A stretch of DNA of 64,000 bases from Comamonadaceae bacterium OTU4NAUVB1 (GCA_024372625.1 CP099603.1:310001-374000); one strand, 5' to 3'. Positions 46,911-57,684 are shown, counted from the first letter of the stretch. Made by a program: numbers and translations. Notes: generated by a model from the letters alone, not told the origin.

Positions 46911-47483
46911 TTAGGCCAAGCCGTGGAGGTGCTCGTAGAGGATGGCGCTTCCGATGCCGATCAGCAGCACGCCGCCGATCCCCTCGGCCCAGCGCCCGGC
47001 GATGTTGCCCAGCACGCGCCCGACCATCACGCCGATGGTGACCATCACGAAGGTCGTGAAGCCGATCGCCAGCGCGACCGGGACGATGTTCACATCGAGG
47101 AAGGCCAGCCCGACCCCGACGGCCATCGCGTCGATGCTGGTGGCGAAGCCGGTGATGGCCAGCAGCCAGAAGCCGTGGCGCGCCGGTTTCTCGTCGACCT
47201 CCTCAGGATCGGCGTTGAGGGCGGCGAGCACCATGCGCAGCCCCAGCAGGGTCAGGAGCCCGAACGCGATCCAGTGGTCCCAGGACTTGACATAGCCGGC
47301 CGCCGCGTAGCCCAGTCCCCAGCCGATGAGGGGCGTGATGCCTTCGATGACGCCGAAGATGCCGCCGGTTCGCAGGGCTTCGGACCAGCGGGGTTTCCGC
47401 AGGGCCGTGCCCTTGATGACGGCGGCGGCGAAAGCGTCGGTGGACATCGCCAGGGCGAGCACGACGGTGGAGGCGAGATTCAT
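46911..47483 (-). CDS. mntP: Manganese efflux pump MntP
   Basis: A 190-residue six-helix membrane protein of the MntP (DUF204) family. The paired motifs are visible: [13 protein letters not shown] in helix 1 and [15 protein letters not shown] in helix 4, each with the conserved Asp. It exports Mn(II). The ATG at 47483 follows a 72-nt leader after a yybP-ykoY riboswitch, matching the manganese control of mntP in E. coli. Upstream in-frame starts would lie in the riboswitch and are rejected. Confidence 0.93.
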   Translation of the reverse strand: MNLASTVVLALAMSTDAFAAAVIKGTALRKPRWSEALRTGGIFGVIEGITPLIGWGLGYAAAGYVKSWDHWIAFGLLTLLGLRMVLAALNADPEEVDEKPARHGFWLLAITGFATSIDAMAVGVGLAFLDVNIVPVALAIGFTTFVMVTIGVMVGRVLGNIAGRWAEGIGGVLLIGIGSAILYEHLHGLA

Positions 47484-47549
47484 GAAGCGGGAACGTCTGC
47501 GGCCGGGCGAGCGCAAGGGCACGCCCCGCTGCCCGACCTGCGTCGCGGT

Positions 47550-47670
47550 GGCATGCCGATGGTCTCGCCGACCGTTCAACGGCTGCCCGCGCCACGGCAT
47601 GTGAAATGCCGAGCATGTTGACACGGGCGCCTTCATGTCGATGAAGGCTGGCTACTCCCCAAGGGAGCCG
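47550..47670 (-). ncRNA. yybP-ykoY manganese riboswitch upstream of mntP
   Basis: Reading the minus strand, the leader holds the hallmark elements in order: TTGGGGAGTAGCC (about 47662-47650), GTGTCAACATGC, a hairpin region, then GGCGAGACCA (about 47570-47561) closing the switch. These match the conserved loops of the yybP-ykoY RNA, which binds Mn(II) and turns on exporters. Exact ends are estimated from pairing of CCCTTGG with CCATCGG. Confidence 0.88.
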
Positions 47671-47740
47671 GGAGTCTAGCCGCTCCCGGTCGTCGTCGGC
47701 CGTCCGCCAGCAGCCTTTCGCTGTACTGGACGCCGCAATG

Positions 47741-48031
47741 TCACGCGGCCGACGGCAGCGACGCCCGGCGATTGCCGTCCAGGGAGTAAAGCGGGACCTG
47801 CTTTTCGGCCGCGACGGCGGGCTCGGCGACCTTGTCCTCGCCTTCCATGCGCTGCGGCCGGTACACCTCCGCTTCCAGGCGCTGCACCCGCTCCGCGTAC
47901 ATGCGCGCCAGCGCACCGTGGTGCTCCGCCGCCGCCTCGTGCTCGAGCCTCGCCATCTGGGCTTCATTGAGCATCAGGACGGCACGCTTGAGATGGGCGC
48001 TCGGGTGAGCGCCGAACAGATTGAAGAACAT
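47741..48031 (-). CDS. Small cytoplasmic protein with coiled-coil centre, unknown function
   Basis: A 96-residue protein not recognised. It starts MFFNLFGAHPSAHLKRAVL, has a charged helical centre (EAQMARLEHEAAAEHHGAL and MYAERVQRLEAEVYRP) likely to form a coiled coil, and ends in a disordered tail. AGAGG lies 8 nt before the ATG at 48031, which fixes this start over an upstream in-frame TTG at 48049. It sits between mntP and the sigma-54 regulator with its own promoter region. No membrane segment. Confidence 0.7.
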   Translation of the reverse strand: MFFNLFGAHPSAHLKRAVLMLNEAQMARLEHEAAAEHHGALARMYAERVQRLEAEVYRPQRMEGEDKVAEPAVAAEKQVPLYSLDGNRRASLPSAA

Positions 48032-48123
48032 CGGAAACCTCTTGACCAAGCATCGATGGATGGATCATCCACAACTTTCGTACCCAAGGCATGTGGGATG
48101 AATCCTATGCACCCCACAAAGTA

Positions 48124-50154
48124 CTAATAAACGACACCATCGCGCGCGCCGGCGCCGCCGCCCACGCGACCGAGGTGGCGGTACACGGTGCTGCGATGGA
48201 CGCCCAGGCGCGCGGCGGCCCGGGCGACGTTGCCCGCCGTCGCCTGGAGCGCCTGGTCGATCTGGCGCCGCGCCGCGTCGGCCAGCGGCAGCGGGGCGGG
48301 CGGGACGCGGTCCGGGGGCGCCGTGCCGTCGGGCGGATGGCCGGACGGCACGCGGATGGGCTCGATCGTGGACGCGGCCACGGGCGCTGACGGGCTCCCG
48401 GCCTGGAACCGAGGAGGCAGCGCGTCCCGGCCCAGCGTGCGGTCCGGGTCGGCCAGCGCCGCCAGGACCCGCACCACGCTCGCGAGTTCGCGCAGGTTGC
48501 CGGGCCACGGATGCGCCTCGAGCGCCTCGAGGGCGTCCGCGCCGAGCGCGAGGCGCCGGTCGCGCCCGCCGGCCTCGGCGAACAGCCGCCGCACCAGCGC
48601 GCCCCGGTCGCTGCGCTCGCGCAGGCTGGGCAGGCGCACCTCGTGACCGTCGACCCGGTAGCGCAGGTCGGCGCGGAACCGTCCGGCCTCCACGAGCGCG
48701 GCCAGGTCGCGGTGCGTGGCGCAGACGAGCTGGAAGTCGACCCGCACCGCGCGGCCGCCGCCCAGGGGCTGGACCGTCCGGTCCTCCAGCACCCGCAGCA
48801 ACCGGGTCTGCAGGACCGGCGGCATGTCGCCGATCTCGTCGAGCATCAGGGTGCCGCCGCTCGCCTCACGGATGCGGCCGACGGACCCCTGCCGGCGGGC
48901 GCCGGTGAACGCGCCCTCGTCGTAGCCGAACAGCTCGGACTCGATCAGGCTCTCGGGCAGGGCCGCGCAGTTGACGATCACCAGCGGGCCGTCGCGGTGC
49001 CGGCTGGCCGCGTGCAGCCGGCGGGCGAAGACCTCCTTGCCCACGCCGGTCTCGCCGGTCACCAGCACGGCGACGCCGGCGTCGAGCACCTTGACGGCCT
49101 GCGCCAGCGCGCGCGCGACGCGCGGGTCCTCGGCCACGGGGTCGGCCACGGCGTCGGCGTCGAGGACGGTGCCCGGGTCGTCCCGGGCCGGCGGCCGGAG
49201 CGCCGCGCGTCGGTGTGACCCGGCGCTCGCCACCCGGCGCCCGTCGCCGCGCTGCCGGCGCGCGACCAGCGCGCGCCCGTCGGGCAGGGCGAGGCCGAAG
49301 TCGGCGCCATCGCCGCCTCCGGAGGCGTCGCCCCGGCGTGCGGCGTGGCCGAACCAGCGCGCCAGCGGCTGGTCCAGGAGGTCCTCGATCGGCCGTTCCA
49401 GCAGGGCCAGCGCGATGCGGTTCACCGCGACGATCCGGCCATCGACGACCTCGATCAGCCCCTCGCGCGGGCTGCCCAGGACGGCCGGCCTGGCGTGAAA
49501 ACGCAGCAGCTCGCCATCGCCCGCGGCGGCGCGGGCCAGCATCATCCGATGCTCGATCTGCTGCGACGCCATGCGCACCAGGCCCAGCGTGTGGCCGTCG
49601 ATGCGGATGGCGTCGCCGGAGATGTCCAGCACGCCGGCGAGGTCGCGGCGTCCGGCGAAGATCGGCGCCGCCGCGCAGCCCAGCGCGCCGTGGCTCGACA
49701 GGAAATGCTCCCCGCCCAGCACGGCCAGCGGCCGCCGCTCCACCAGCACCGTGCCGATGGCGTTGGTGCCGCAGCGGCGCTCCGACCATTCCACGCCCGG
49801 CAGCAGCGCGGCGCGCTCGGCCTTGGGCAGGAAGTCGGGGCTGCCGACCTCGTCGAGGATGACGCCGGTCGCGTCGGTGACGATCACCACGCAGCCCTGG
49901 CCGATGGCGTGTTCGGCCAGGGCGTCGAGCTCGGGCTGGGCGCTGTCGAGCAGCAGGCGGGCGGCTTCGCGGCGCACGCGCAGCTCGGCCGCGTCCAGGG
50001 GCATCGCCACCATGCTTCCGACCCCGGCGCCGCGCGAGCGCGCCCACGAACGCGCGATGTGGGAGGCGACGTCGTCCTTGGGGGTGCGGCCCTGGTTGAA
50101 GAAGAGTTCGCGGGCCCGATCGGTCCGCCGCCCCATGCCCGCCGCATCCGTCAT
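48124..50154 (-). CDS. Sigma-54-dependent transcriptional activator (AcoR type)
   Basis: A 676-residue bacterial enhancer-binding protein. The N-terminal GAF-type sensor (about 50-215; VIVTDATGVILDEVGSPDFL) is as in AcoR; a PAS-like segment follows (about 240-300). The AAA+ domain has Walker A GETGVGKE, the sigma-54 contact loop GAFTGARRQGS, and Walker B GGTLMLDEIGDM. A Fis-type HTH (NVARAAARLGVHRSTVYRHL) is at the C-terminus. AcoR-type proteins respond to acetoin, aldehydes or alcohols. It is divergent from an aldehyde dehydrogenase with a sigma-54 promoter and three inverted repeats in between, so it very likely controls that operon. Confidence 0.92.
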   Translation of the reverse strand: MTDAAGMGRRTDRARELFFNQGRTPKDDVASHIARSWARSRGAGVGSMVAMPLDAAELRVRREAARLLLDSAQPELDALAEHAIGQGCVVIVTDATGVILDEVGSPDFLPKAERAALLPGVEWSERRCGTNAIGTVLVERRPLAVLGGEHFLSSHGALGCAAAPIFAGRRDLAGVLDISGDAIRIDGHTLGLVRMASQQIEHRMMLARAAAGDGELLRFHARPAVLGSPREGLIEVVDGRIVAVNRIALALLERPIEDLLDQPLARWFGHAARRGDASGGGDGADFGLALPDGRALVARRQRGDGRRVASAGSHRRAALRPPARDDPGTVLDADAVADPVAEDPRVARALAQAVKVLDAGVAVLVTGETGVGKEVFARRLHAASRHRDGPLVIVNCAALPESLIESELFGYDEGAFTGARRQGSVGRIREASGGTLMLDEIGDMPPVLQTRLLRVLEDRTVQPLGGGRAVRVDFQLVCATHRDLAALVEAGRFRADLRYRVDGHEVRLPSLRERSDRGALVRRLFAEAGGRDRRLALGADALEALEAHPWPGNLRELASVVRVLAALADPDRTLGRDALPPRFQAGSPSAPVAASTIEPIRVPSGHPPDGTAPPDRVPPAPLPLADAARRQIDQALQATAGNVARAAARLGVHRSTVYRHLGRVGGGAGARDGVVY

Positions 50155-50170
50155 CGCCTGTCTCCTGCGT

Positions 50171-50266
50171 GTCGCATGCCGTCGCGGTGTGCGACGGTCC
50201 GAGCGCACTGTGTCGCACTTCGCGACATCGGGCAAGGCGGGTTGCCGCCGGTGACACGCGGGTGTC
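50171..50266. promoter_or_regulatory. Candidate enhancer sites (three inverted repeats) for the sigma-54 activator
   Basis: Three related inverted repeats lie 90-185 bp upstream of the sigma-54 promoter: GTCGCA (50171-50176) with TGCGAC (50190-50195), TGTCGC-ACTTC-GCGACA (50211-50227), and GACAC-GCGG-GTGTC (50253-50266). Shared half-sites (TGTCGC/GCGACA) and their position fit upstream activating sequences for the adjacent enhancer-binding protein. Confidence 0.6.
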
Positions 50267-50329
50267 GCGCCCCGTGGCCCGGCCGTCCCCGGACGGCCGA
50301 GGGCCCCCGCACGACGGACGAGCGAGTGC

Positions 50330-50346
50330 CTAGGGATAGTCCCTAG
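50330..50346. promoter_or_regulatory. Palindrome CTAGGGA-TAG-TCCCTAG next to the sigma-54 promoter
   Basis: A perfect 7-bp inverted repeat with a 3-base spacer ends 8 bp before the -24 element. Its sequence is unrelated to the TGTCGC repeats, so it might bind a different protein (for instance a repressor) or IHF-independent factor. Function unproven. Confidence 0.5.
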
Positions 50347-50353
50347 CGAAACC

Positions 50354-50367
50354 GGTACGCGGGTTGC
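50354..50367 (+). promoter_or_regulatory. Sigma-54 promoter (-24/-12) of the aldehyde dehydrogenase operon
   Basis: CGGTACG-CGGG-TTGC matches the TGGCACG-N4-TTGC consensus, with GG at 50354-50355 and GC at 50366-50367, exactly 10 bases apart. Transcription should begin near 50378, giving a leader of about 60 nt to the ATG at 50441. The divergent gene encodes a sigma-54 activator. Confidence 0.82.
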
Positions 50368-50440
50368 GTGGCTTCCCGCGTCGCACCGAGCGACCACGTT
50401 CGGACCCCGACGCATCCACCCCCTCCCAGGAGACACGACC

Positions 50441-51957
<1,517 letters not shown>

Positions 51958-51961
<4 letters not shown>

Positions 51962-52368
51962 CCGACGGCGGCGCGGTCGACCTGCGCCGGGTGATCTGCA
52001 CGCCGGCGGCGGTGGACCTCATCCGCACCGTGCGCGCCAAGCACGGGCCGGTGATGTTCCACCAGTCCGGCGGCTGCTGCGACGGCAGCGCGCCGATGTG
52101 CTTTCCGCAGGGCGAGTTCTTGCTCGGCGATCACGACCGGCTGCTCGGGGAGATCGACGGCGCGCCGTTCTACATCAGCGGGCCGCAGTTCGCGTACTGG
52201 CGGCATACGCAGCTCATCATCGACGTGGTGCCCGGGCGCGGCGGGATGTTCTCGCTCGAGGGGCCGGAGGGCCTGCGTTTCCTCACGCGCTCCCGGCTGT
52301 TCACGGACGAGGAGTCGGTGCGCCTGCAGGCGCTGGAGGACGCCCCGCACGACGCGGAGGCTGGCTGA
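51958..52368 (+). CDS. DUF779 family protein (aldehyde dehydrogenase partner)
   Basis: A 136-residue DUF779 protein. The family core is [20 protein letters not shown], then [20 protein letters not shown] and [13 protein letters not shown]. Conserved paired Cys suggest metal or redox chemistry. DUF779 genes commonly follow ALDH genes of this type. No ATG is near; the TTG at 51958, which overlaps the ALDH stop (TTGA), is the likely start, so translation depends on reinitiation from the ALDH frame. Confidence 0.85.
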
Positions 52369-52377
52369 CGGCTCGGC

Positions 52378-53268
52378 TCAGTCCAGGAAGCGCAGCAGGC
52401 GATCGTTCACCGCCGCCGCGCGTTCGAACTGCGCCCAGTGCCCGGCGCCGTCGATCACCGCGCCTTCGCGCCGGGGGTGGCCCGCGACGAGGCTCGCCAC
52501 CAGTGGCCGGGGGTCCGCCGTGACGTCGAACTCGCCCCACAGCAGGAGTTGCGGCACGTCCAGCGCAGCCAGCGCGGCCTGGAGCCCGCCGGCGAGCGAG
52601 ACCTCCTTGCTGCGAAAGCGCGTGGCATGGCAGGAGAGGTCGTGGATGGCGAAGGCGAGCGGATCGATCGCCGCGCGCTCGTGCAGCATCAGCGCGGCGA
52701 GGTTGTGCAGCAGCGCGGCGCGTTCGGCGTCGCGGTCGTCGGCGCCGCGCCAGTTCACCATCTCCACGGCCAGACGCCTCAGGGTGCCGTGGCCGCCGCT
52801 GCCGATCAGCGCCAGCCGCCGGATCGCCCCACGGCGCAGGGCGAACTGCGAGGCGACGAAGCCGCCGAAGGAGAAGCCGCCCAGGTCGATCGGCACCGTC
52901 GGTTCGACCAGCGCGGCGAAGCTGCCGGCGAGCGCCTCCAGCAGGGGTTCGAGCGGCGGTTGCCCGGGGGCCGGCGCGTCGGGTGCGGCCGAATCGCTGT
53001 AGCCCGGCAGGTCGGGAAGCCACAGGACGCGCCCGGCCGAGAGCGCCTCGATGTTCCGCGCCCAGTGCATCCAGCTGCCGTGACCACCGTGCAGCAGCAC
53101 GAGCGGCGGCCGTGGCGTGGCCGCCGGTGTGATCGGGTCGAAGCGTCGCCAGCGCACGTGGACGTCGCGCCACGCGACGTCGTGGTGGGTCGAGAGGGTG
53201 TCGAGGCGACGAAGTTCGGCGTGCGCGCGCGCTTCGTCCTGGGGGTCGTAGGTCTGGAAGTAGGGCAC
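52378..53268 (-). CDS. Alpha/beta-fold hydrolase
   Basis: A 296-residue alpha/beta hydrolase. Oxyanion region VLLHGGHGSWMHW, nucleophile Ser in GGFSFGGFVAS, acid Asp in LLWGEFDVTADP, His in IDGAGHWAQFERA. Substrate unknown; the family includes meta-cleavage product hydrolases and esterases. The GTG at 53268 (VPYFQTYDP) is chosen because residues upstream, up to an ATG at 53367, read as Arg-rich noise; the longer form (329 residues) cannot be excluded. It diverges from the iron block. Confidence 0.82.
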   Translation of the reverse strand: MPYFQTYDPQDEARAHAELRRLDTLSTHHDVAWRDVHVRWRRFDPITPAATPRPPLVLLHGGHGSWMHWARNIEALSAGRVLWLPDLPGYSDSAAPDAPAPGQPPLEPLLEALAGSFAALVEPTVPIDLGGFSFGGFVASQFALRRGAIRRLALIGSGGHGTLRRLAVEMVNWRGADDRDAERAALLHNLAALMLHERAAIDPLAFAIHDLSCHATRFRSKEVSLAGGLQAALAALDVPQLLLWGEFDVTADPRPLVASLVAGHPRREGAVIDGAGHWAQFERAAAVNDRLLRFLD

Positions 53269-53424
53269 GTCGGGATTGTGCCAACGTCGCCGCGCCGCGT
53301 CGCCGGACCCGCGTGTCGGGGTGATCGCGCATCGCGACGGGGGCCGTCGCGGCCGGCGCGCACCCATGTGTTGCGGCGATGCAACGTCGGACGGACACGC
53401 GTCCGCACGGGCGCTGAATGCGAT

Positions 53425-53439
53425 TGATTGTCATCAACA
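53425..53439 (+). promoter_or_regulatory. Fur box upstream of the TonB-dependent receptor
   Basis: TGATTGTCATCAACA matches 11 of 14 fixed positions of the 7-1-7 Fur consensus TGATAATNATTATCA. It lies about 100 bp before the receptor start in a short AT-richer patch, consistent with iron repression of the operon. Confidence 0.65.
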
Positions 53440-53537
53440 TTGACTTACACTGGCCGCTTCTCTCCGGCAAGCCAGGGCGCGTCCAGCAGCATCAGCCAGC
53501 CGATTCTGCTTTCCGACCCGCAATCTGGAGTTAGACC

Positions 53538-56033
53538 TTGGCCCAAAGAATCGTTCGCCGCCGTGCCGCGGCGCGCCGTCCCGCATCCTCCCCGACCTCG
53601 GGCGCCATCGCGGCGTCCGCCCCCCGGGCCACGCCCGGCGGCGGCCTGCGCGAGGGCGCGGCGCTGCCGTTCGGGGCGCTGATGCTGGCGGCCTCGGTCG
53701 GCAGCTGGGCGCAGTCGGCACCGGCCGACGCGGGGGCGAACCGCACGCTCGACACCGTCACGGTCACCGACCAGGCGGAGGTGCAGGGCAAGGACCAGGT
53801 CCAGACCACACGCACCAGCATCGGCAAGGGCACGCAGGACATCCGCGACATCCCGCAGTCCATCAACGTCATCACCGAGAAGCTGATCGACGACGTCAAG
53901 CTCGACACGCTCAAGGACGCGCTGCACTACTCGGCCGGCATCACCTTCGCGGCGACCGAGAACGGCACCGACCAGGACATCCGCCTGCGCGGCTTCCCGG
54001 TCGCGAGCACCGGCGACCTGCTGATCGACGGCATGCGCGACCCCTCGCAGTACGAGCGCGACACCTTCAACCTCGACCGCATCGAGGTGCTGCGGGGTTC
54101 CGCGTCGATGATCTTCGGCCGGGGCTCCACCGGCGGCGTGATCAACCAGGTCACCAAGAAGCCGGTGCTGGCCGACCAGACCGACCTGGTCGGCACGGTG
54201 GGCTCGCGCGGCTATTACCGCGGCACGGCCGATTTCAACAAGCGTCTGGGCGAAGACGCCGCGTTCCGCCTGAACGCCATGTGGAACAAGGCCGACAACG
54301 GCGGCGCCAAGGTCGACAAGTACGGCATCGCGCCCTCGTACAGCTGGGGCATCGGCTCGCGCGACGAGTTCAACGTCGGTCTCTACCACCTGAACGTCGA
54401 CAACGTGCCGCAGTCGGCGGTGCGCTGGGTGGCCTCGGGCGCGCGGGGCGTGACCGGCTACACGGCCGCCGGTGCGCCGATCCAGGGCGGCCTGGGCACG
54501 CTGGCGCCGATCCGGCCCGGTGACTTCTACGGCACCACGGCGGACCGTCTGACGGGCCGGGCGAGCTACGTCAACGGCTCGTGGAACCACATCTTCAACG
54601 ACGGCAGCGAGCTGCGCACCCAGATCCGCAGCGGCACCTTCGACCGCAACCAGTGGTCGACCGCCGTCGGCGCCGGCACCACGCTGGGCCAGCCCACGAC
54701 GACCGCCAACTTCGGCGACGCCACGGTCCTCACGCGCGCCGGCCTGACGCCGCGCAAGGACCGCTACCAGGGCACCTACCTGCAGAGCGACTACAGCAAG
54801 CAGCTCGACTGGGGCAGCACCAAGCACCAGCTGCTCGCGGGCATCGACGCCTCCAGGGAATCGGCCGACCGCTACCAGAACGACGCCTTCACCAACAACG
54901 CCATCCTCGGGCGCGGCCTGGGCACGCGGCCCAACACCCTCGTGGGCAACCCCAACGACGGCGCCGGTCTCGTGGGCACCGGCATCGAGCCGCTCTACCG
55001 GCAGTCCAGCGGCTACTCGGCCAAGTCCTTCGGCGCCTATTTCCAGGACCTGGTGCAGGTGGCGCCGTACTGGAAGGTGCTCGGCGGCGTGCGCTACGAC
55101 CGGCTCAACGGCGACTTCGACCAGTACGGCTATGTCAATCCGTCGTGCGTGACCCGCGTGGCCGCCGGCAATGTCGCCGCCGGCACCAACATCGGCACGC
55201 CGGTGAACGGCTGCGTCGGCGGCAACCAGCTCTACCGCCCCGGCACCCCGGTGCCCAACATCGCCAGCACCAACCTGTCGCAGGGCGCCTGGAGCTACCG
55301 CACCGGCGTGCTGTTCCAGCCGTCGGCGACGCAGTCCTACCACGTCTCCTACAGCACCTCGTTCAACGCCTCGGCCGACACCTACCAGTACGTGTCGCCG
55401 CAGACCGCCAACACGCCGCCGGAGAAGAGCCGCAACGTCGAGATCGGCGCCAAGCTCGACTGGCTCGACGGCAAGCTGTCCACGCGCGCCGCGATCTTCC
55501 GCACCGAGAAGACCAACGAGCGCACCAGCGACGCCGACTTCGCCAACAACTCTTTCCTGCTGTCGGGCAAGCGCCATTCGCAGGGCCTGGAGCTCGACGT
55601 GGTCGGCAGGCTCTCGCCACAGTGGGAGATCTACGCGTCCTACTCGTTCATCCCCAAGGCCACCATCGACGCGGCCGGCAGCACGCCCACGCCCGGCACG
55701 GTCGGCTCGCGCGTGGGCCTCACGCCGCGCCAGACCGGCGCGATGTGGCTGAGCTACCAGGCCACGCCCAAGCTGCGCCTGGCCGGTGGCCTGCGCGGCG
55801 CTTCGGAAAACCGGCCGCTGCAGGGCACGAGCGGCGCCGCCAGCCTGGCCAACAGCACGCCGGGCTACGTGGTCAGCGACCTGATGGCCGAGTACAAGTT
55901 CACGCGCGACCTGTATGCGCAGGTCAACGTGACGAACGTGACCAACAAGCTCTACGGCGACCAGCTCTACCCGGGCTTCGCCATCACCGGCGTGCCGCGC
56001 ACCTTCCTGTTCACGGTGGGCGCGCGGTTCTGA
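53538..56033 (+). CDS. TonB-dependent siderophore receptor (catecholate type)
   Basis: An 831-residue outer-membrane receptor starting at a TTG with GGAG 8 nt upstream. An unusually long basic leader precedes the signal core ([14 protein letters not shown], about 45-58). The plug domain has [36 protein letters not shown] and [20 protein letters not shown]; the 22-strand barrel ends in a terminal Phe (TVGARF). Plug motifs match the FhuA/Fiu-like siderophore receptors. A Fur box lies upstream. It is 31 bp ahead of piuC, a standard iron-uptake pairing. Confidence 0.92.
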   Translation: MAQRIVRRRAAARRPASSPTSGAIAASAPRATPGGGLREGAALPFGALMLAASVGSWAQSAPADAGANRTLDTVTVTDQAEVQGKDQVQTTRTSIGKGTQDIRDIPQSINVITEKLIDDVKLDTLKDALHYSAGITFAATENGTDQDIRLRGFPVASTGDLLIDGMRDPSQYERDTFNLDRIEVLRGSASMIFGRGSTGGVINQVTKKPVLADQTDLVGTVGSRGYYRGTADFNKRLGEDAAFRLNAMWNKADNGGAKVDKYGIAPSYSWGIGSRDEFNVGLYHLNVDNVPQSAVRWVASGARGVTGYTAAGAPIQGGLGTLAPIRPGDFYGTTADRLTGRASYVNGSWNHIFNDGSELRTQIRSGTFDRNQWSTAVGAGTTLGQPTTTANFGDATVLTRAGLTPRKDRYQGTYLQSDYSKQLDWGSTKHQLLAGIDASRESADRYQNDAFTNNAILGRGLGTRPNTLVGNPNDGAGLVGTGIEPLYRQSSGYSAKSFGAYFQDLVQVAPYWKVLGGVRYDRLNGDFDQYGYVNPSCVTRVAAGNVAAGTNIGTPVNGCVGGNQLYRPGTPVPNIASTNLSQGAWSYRTGVLFQPSATQSYHVSYSTSFNASADTYQYVSPQTANTPPEKSRNVEIGAKLDWLDGKLSTRAAIFRTEKTNERTSDADFANNSFLLSGKRHSQGLELDVVGRLSPQWEIYASYSFIPKATIDAAGSTPTPGTVGSRVGLTPRQTGAMWLSYQATPKLRLAGGLRGASENRPLQGTSGAASLANSTPGYVVSDLMAEYKFTRDLYAQVNVTNVTNKLYGDQLYPGFAITGVPRTFLFTVGARF

Positions 56034-56064
56034 CGCCCCGACGACACCAGGAGACGCGTTCCCC

Positions 56065-56751
56065 ATGCTCGTGCACATCCAGGGCCTGCTGCAGGCCGAC
56101 GAAGTCCGCCAGGCGCGGCAGATCCTGGACGACGCGCCGTGGGAGGACGGTCGCCTGACGGCGGGCGAGCAGTCGGCGCGCGCCAAGCGCAACGAGCAGC
56201 TGCGCGAGGACTGCGACGCGACGCGTGCCGCGCAGCGCCTGCTGCTCGCCGGGCTGGAGCGCCACGCGCTGTTCTTCTCGGCGGCGCTGCCCAAGCAGAT
56301 CTCGCCGCCGCTGTTCAACCGCTATGGCGGCAGCGCCAACAGTTTCGGCAACCACGTCGACAGCGCCGTGCGCTTCCTGCGCGACGGCTCGGGCAGGGTG
56401 CGCACCGACATCTCGTGCACCGTGTTCCTGTCCGCGCCCGAGTCCTACGACGGCGGCGAACTGGTCATCGAGGACACCTTCGGCGAGAAGCGCGTCAAGC
56501 TGGCGGCCGGCGACATGGTGCTCTACCCGGGCACCAGCGTGCACCGGGTGCTGCCGGTCACGCGCGGCCAGCGCGTGGCGAGCTATTTCTGGATCCAGAG
56601 CATGGTGCGCAGCGACGAGCAGCGGCGCCTGCTGTTCGACATGGACCATCACCTGCGCGACCTGCGCACCCGCCTGGGCGAAACCGATCCGGCCTGCATC
56701 GGCCTGACGAGCACCTATCACAACCTGCTGCGCGCGTGGCTCGACGTCTGA
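56065..56751 (+). CDS. piuC: Fe(II)-dependent 2OG oxygenase PiuC (PKHD-type hydroxylase)
   Basis: A 228-residue PKHD-type hydroxylase. The iron ligands are His and Asp in [10 protein letters not shown] and His in [13 protein letters not shown]; the Arg that binds 2OG follows ([10 protein letters not shown]). [14 protein letters not shown] is a family signature. PiuC proteins are iron-regulated and found beside siderophore receptors; they may modify the receptor or siderophore. CAGGAGA lies before the ATG. Same operon as the receptor and the following redox pair. Confidence 0.92.
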   Translation: MLVHIQGLLQADEVRQARQILDDAPWEDGRLTAGEQSARAKRNEQLREDCDATRAAQRLLLAGLERHALFFSAALPKQISPPLFNRYGGSANSFGNHVDSAVRFLRDGSGRVRTDISCTVFLSAPESYDGGELVIEDTFGEKRVKLAAGDMVLYPGTSVHRVLPVTRGQRVASYFWIQSMVRSDEQRRLLFDMDHHLRDLRTRLGETDPACIGLTSTYHNLLRAWLDV

Positions 56752-56804
56752 GCGTCGGACCGACGGCGCGGCGCCGCCATCATCCCTCCTGCTGATCCCC
56801 AATC

Positions 56805-57116
56805 ATGACCAAGACACCGATCTTCCTGGCCCTCGTGGCCTCCCTGGCCTGCTCTGTCGATGCCGCCGCGCAGGCCGCGCCGCCGCCGTGGGTCGAGCAC
56901 GACAAGGTGCGCTGCGAGCCGGTCGCCAAGGACGAAATGCGACCGCAGATGGAACTCCAGCGCAAGCTGGTCGGTGAGGGATGGAAGGTGCGCCAGGTCA
57001 AGACCTTCAACGGCTGCTACGAGGTCTACGGGTTCGACGCCAGGGGCGAACGCACCGAGGCCTTCTTCCATCCCAGGAGCTTCGAGCCCGTCGGCCGGGT
57101 CAGGCAGGGTGACTGA
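56805..57116 (+). CDS. PepSY-domain periplasmic protein
   Basis: A 103-residue protein with a signal peptide (cut about residue 23, AAAQA). The mature part resembles a single PepSY domain: MELQRKLVGEGWKVRQVKTF and GCYEVYGFDARGERTEAFFH. PepSY proteins recur with cytochrome b partners in Proteobacteria. The stop is 1 nt before the cytochrome b start. Two Cys residues (RCEPV and NGCYEV) could form a disulfide. Confidence 0.85.
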   Translation: MTKTPIFLALVASLACSVDAAAQAAPPPWVEHDKVRCEPVAKDEMRPQMELQRKLVGEGWKVRQVKTFNGCYEVYGFDARGERTEAFFHPRSFEPVGRVRQGD

Positions 57117-57117
57117 A

Positions 57118-57654
57118 ATGCCTTCCCGGCCGCCACGCGCGACCGTGCGCGTCTGGGACCGGGCGGTGCGGTGGATGCACTGGAGCCTCGCGACGGCGAT
57201 CGCCGTCGCCTGGTTCAGCGGCGAGGAGGAACTCAGGCGCCATGAATGGGCCGGCCACGCGGCGCTGCTCGTCGCGATGCTGCGCACCGCCTGGGGCTTC
57301 ACCGGCACCCCGCACGCGCGCTTCGCGTCCTTCGTCGGCGCGCCGCGCGCGGTGTGGGCGTACACGGTGACGGTGGTGCGCGGCACGGAGGCCCGCCACC
57401 TGGGTCACAACCCCCTGGGCGGCTGGATGATCGTCGCGCTGCTCGCGACCGTGGCCGGTGCGAGCGTCACGGGATGGCTCTACACGCTGGACGCCTTCTG
57501 GGGCATGGCCTGGCTGGAATGGACCCACCGTGCGCTCGCCTGGAGCCTGGTCGGCCTGATCGTCCTGCACGTGGGCGGCGTGATCTTCTCCAGCCTGCGT
57601 CATCGGGAAAACCTGGTCGCCGCGATGTTCACCGGACGCAAGCGCGACGAATGA
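57118..57654 (+). CDS. Cytochrome b/b6 (CybB/CybH-type) membrane protein
   Basis: A 178-residue four-helix b-type cytochrome. Haem-ligand His candidates are in VRWMHWSLATA, HEWAGHAALLVA, WTHRALAWSL and IVLHVGGVIFSSLRHRENL, the last being a signature of the Ni/Fe-hydrogenase cytochrome b group. It would pass electrons from the quinone pool to the periplasmic side. It is coupled to the PepSY gene and is the last gene of the iron block. Confidence 0.88.
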   Translation: MPSRPPRATVRVWDRAVRWMHWSLATAIAVAWFSGEEELRRHEWAGHAALLVAMLRTAWGFTGTPHARFASFVGAPRAVWAYTVTVVRGTEARHLGHNPLGGWMIVALLATVAGASVTGWLYTLDAFWGMAWLEWTHRALAWSLVGLIVLHVGGVIFSSLRHRENLVAAMFTGRKRDE

Positions 57655-57657
57655 GCA

Positions 57658-57681
57658 GGCGGCGTGCGCCCATGCGCCGCC
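57658..57681. terminator. Hairpin between convergent cytochrome b and selO genes
   Basis: GGCGGCG (57658-57664) pairs with CGCCGCC (57675-57681) over a 10-base loop in the 30-bp gap between two convergent stops. There is no T-run, so termination is only suggested by place. Confidence 0.35.
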
Positions 57682-57684
57682 CGC

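Noticed and set aside
47484..47636. N-terminal extension of MntP from an upstream ATG
   Set aside because: The extension lies within the riboswitch leader and does not look like protein; MNLASTVV is the conserved MntP start.
53445..56318. Antisense frame of about 957 codons opposite the TonB receptor
   Set aside because: Shadow frame with no domain; the receptor and piuC explain the sequence.
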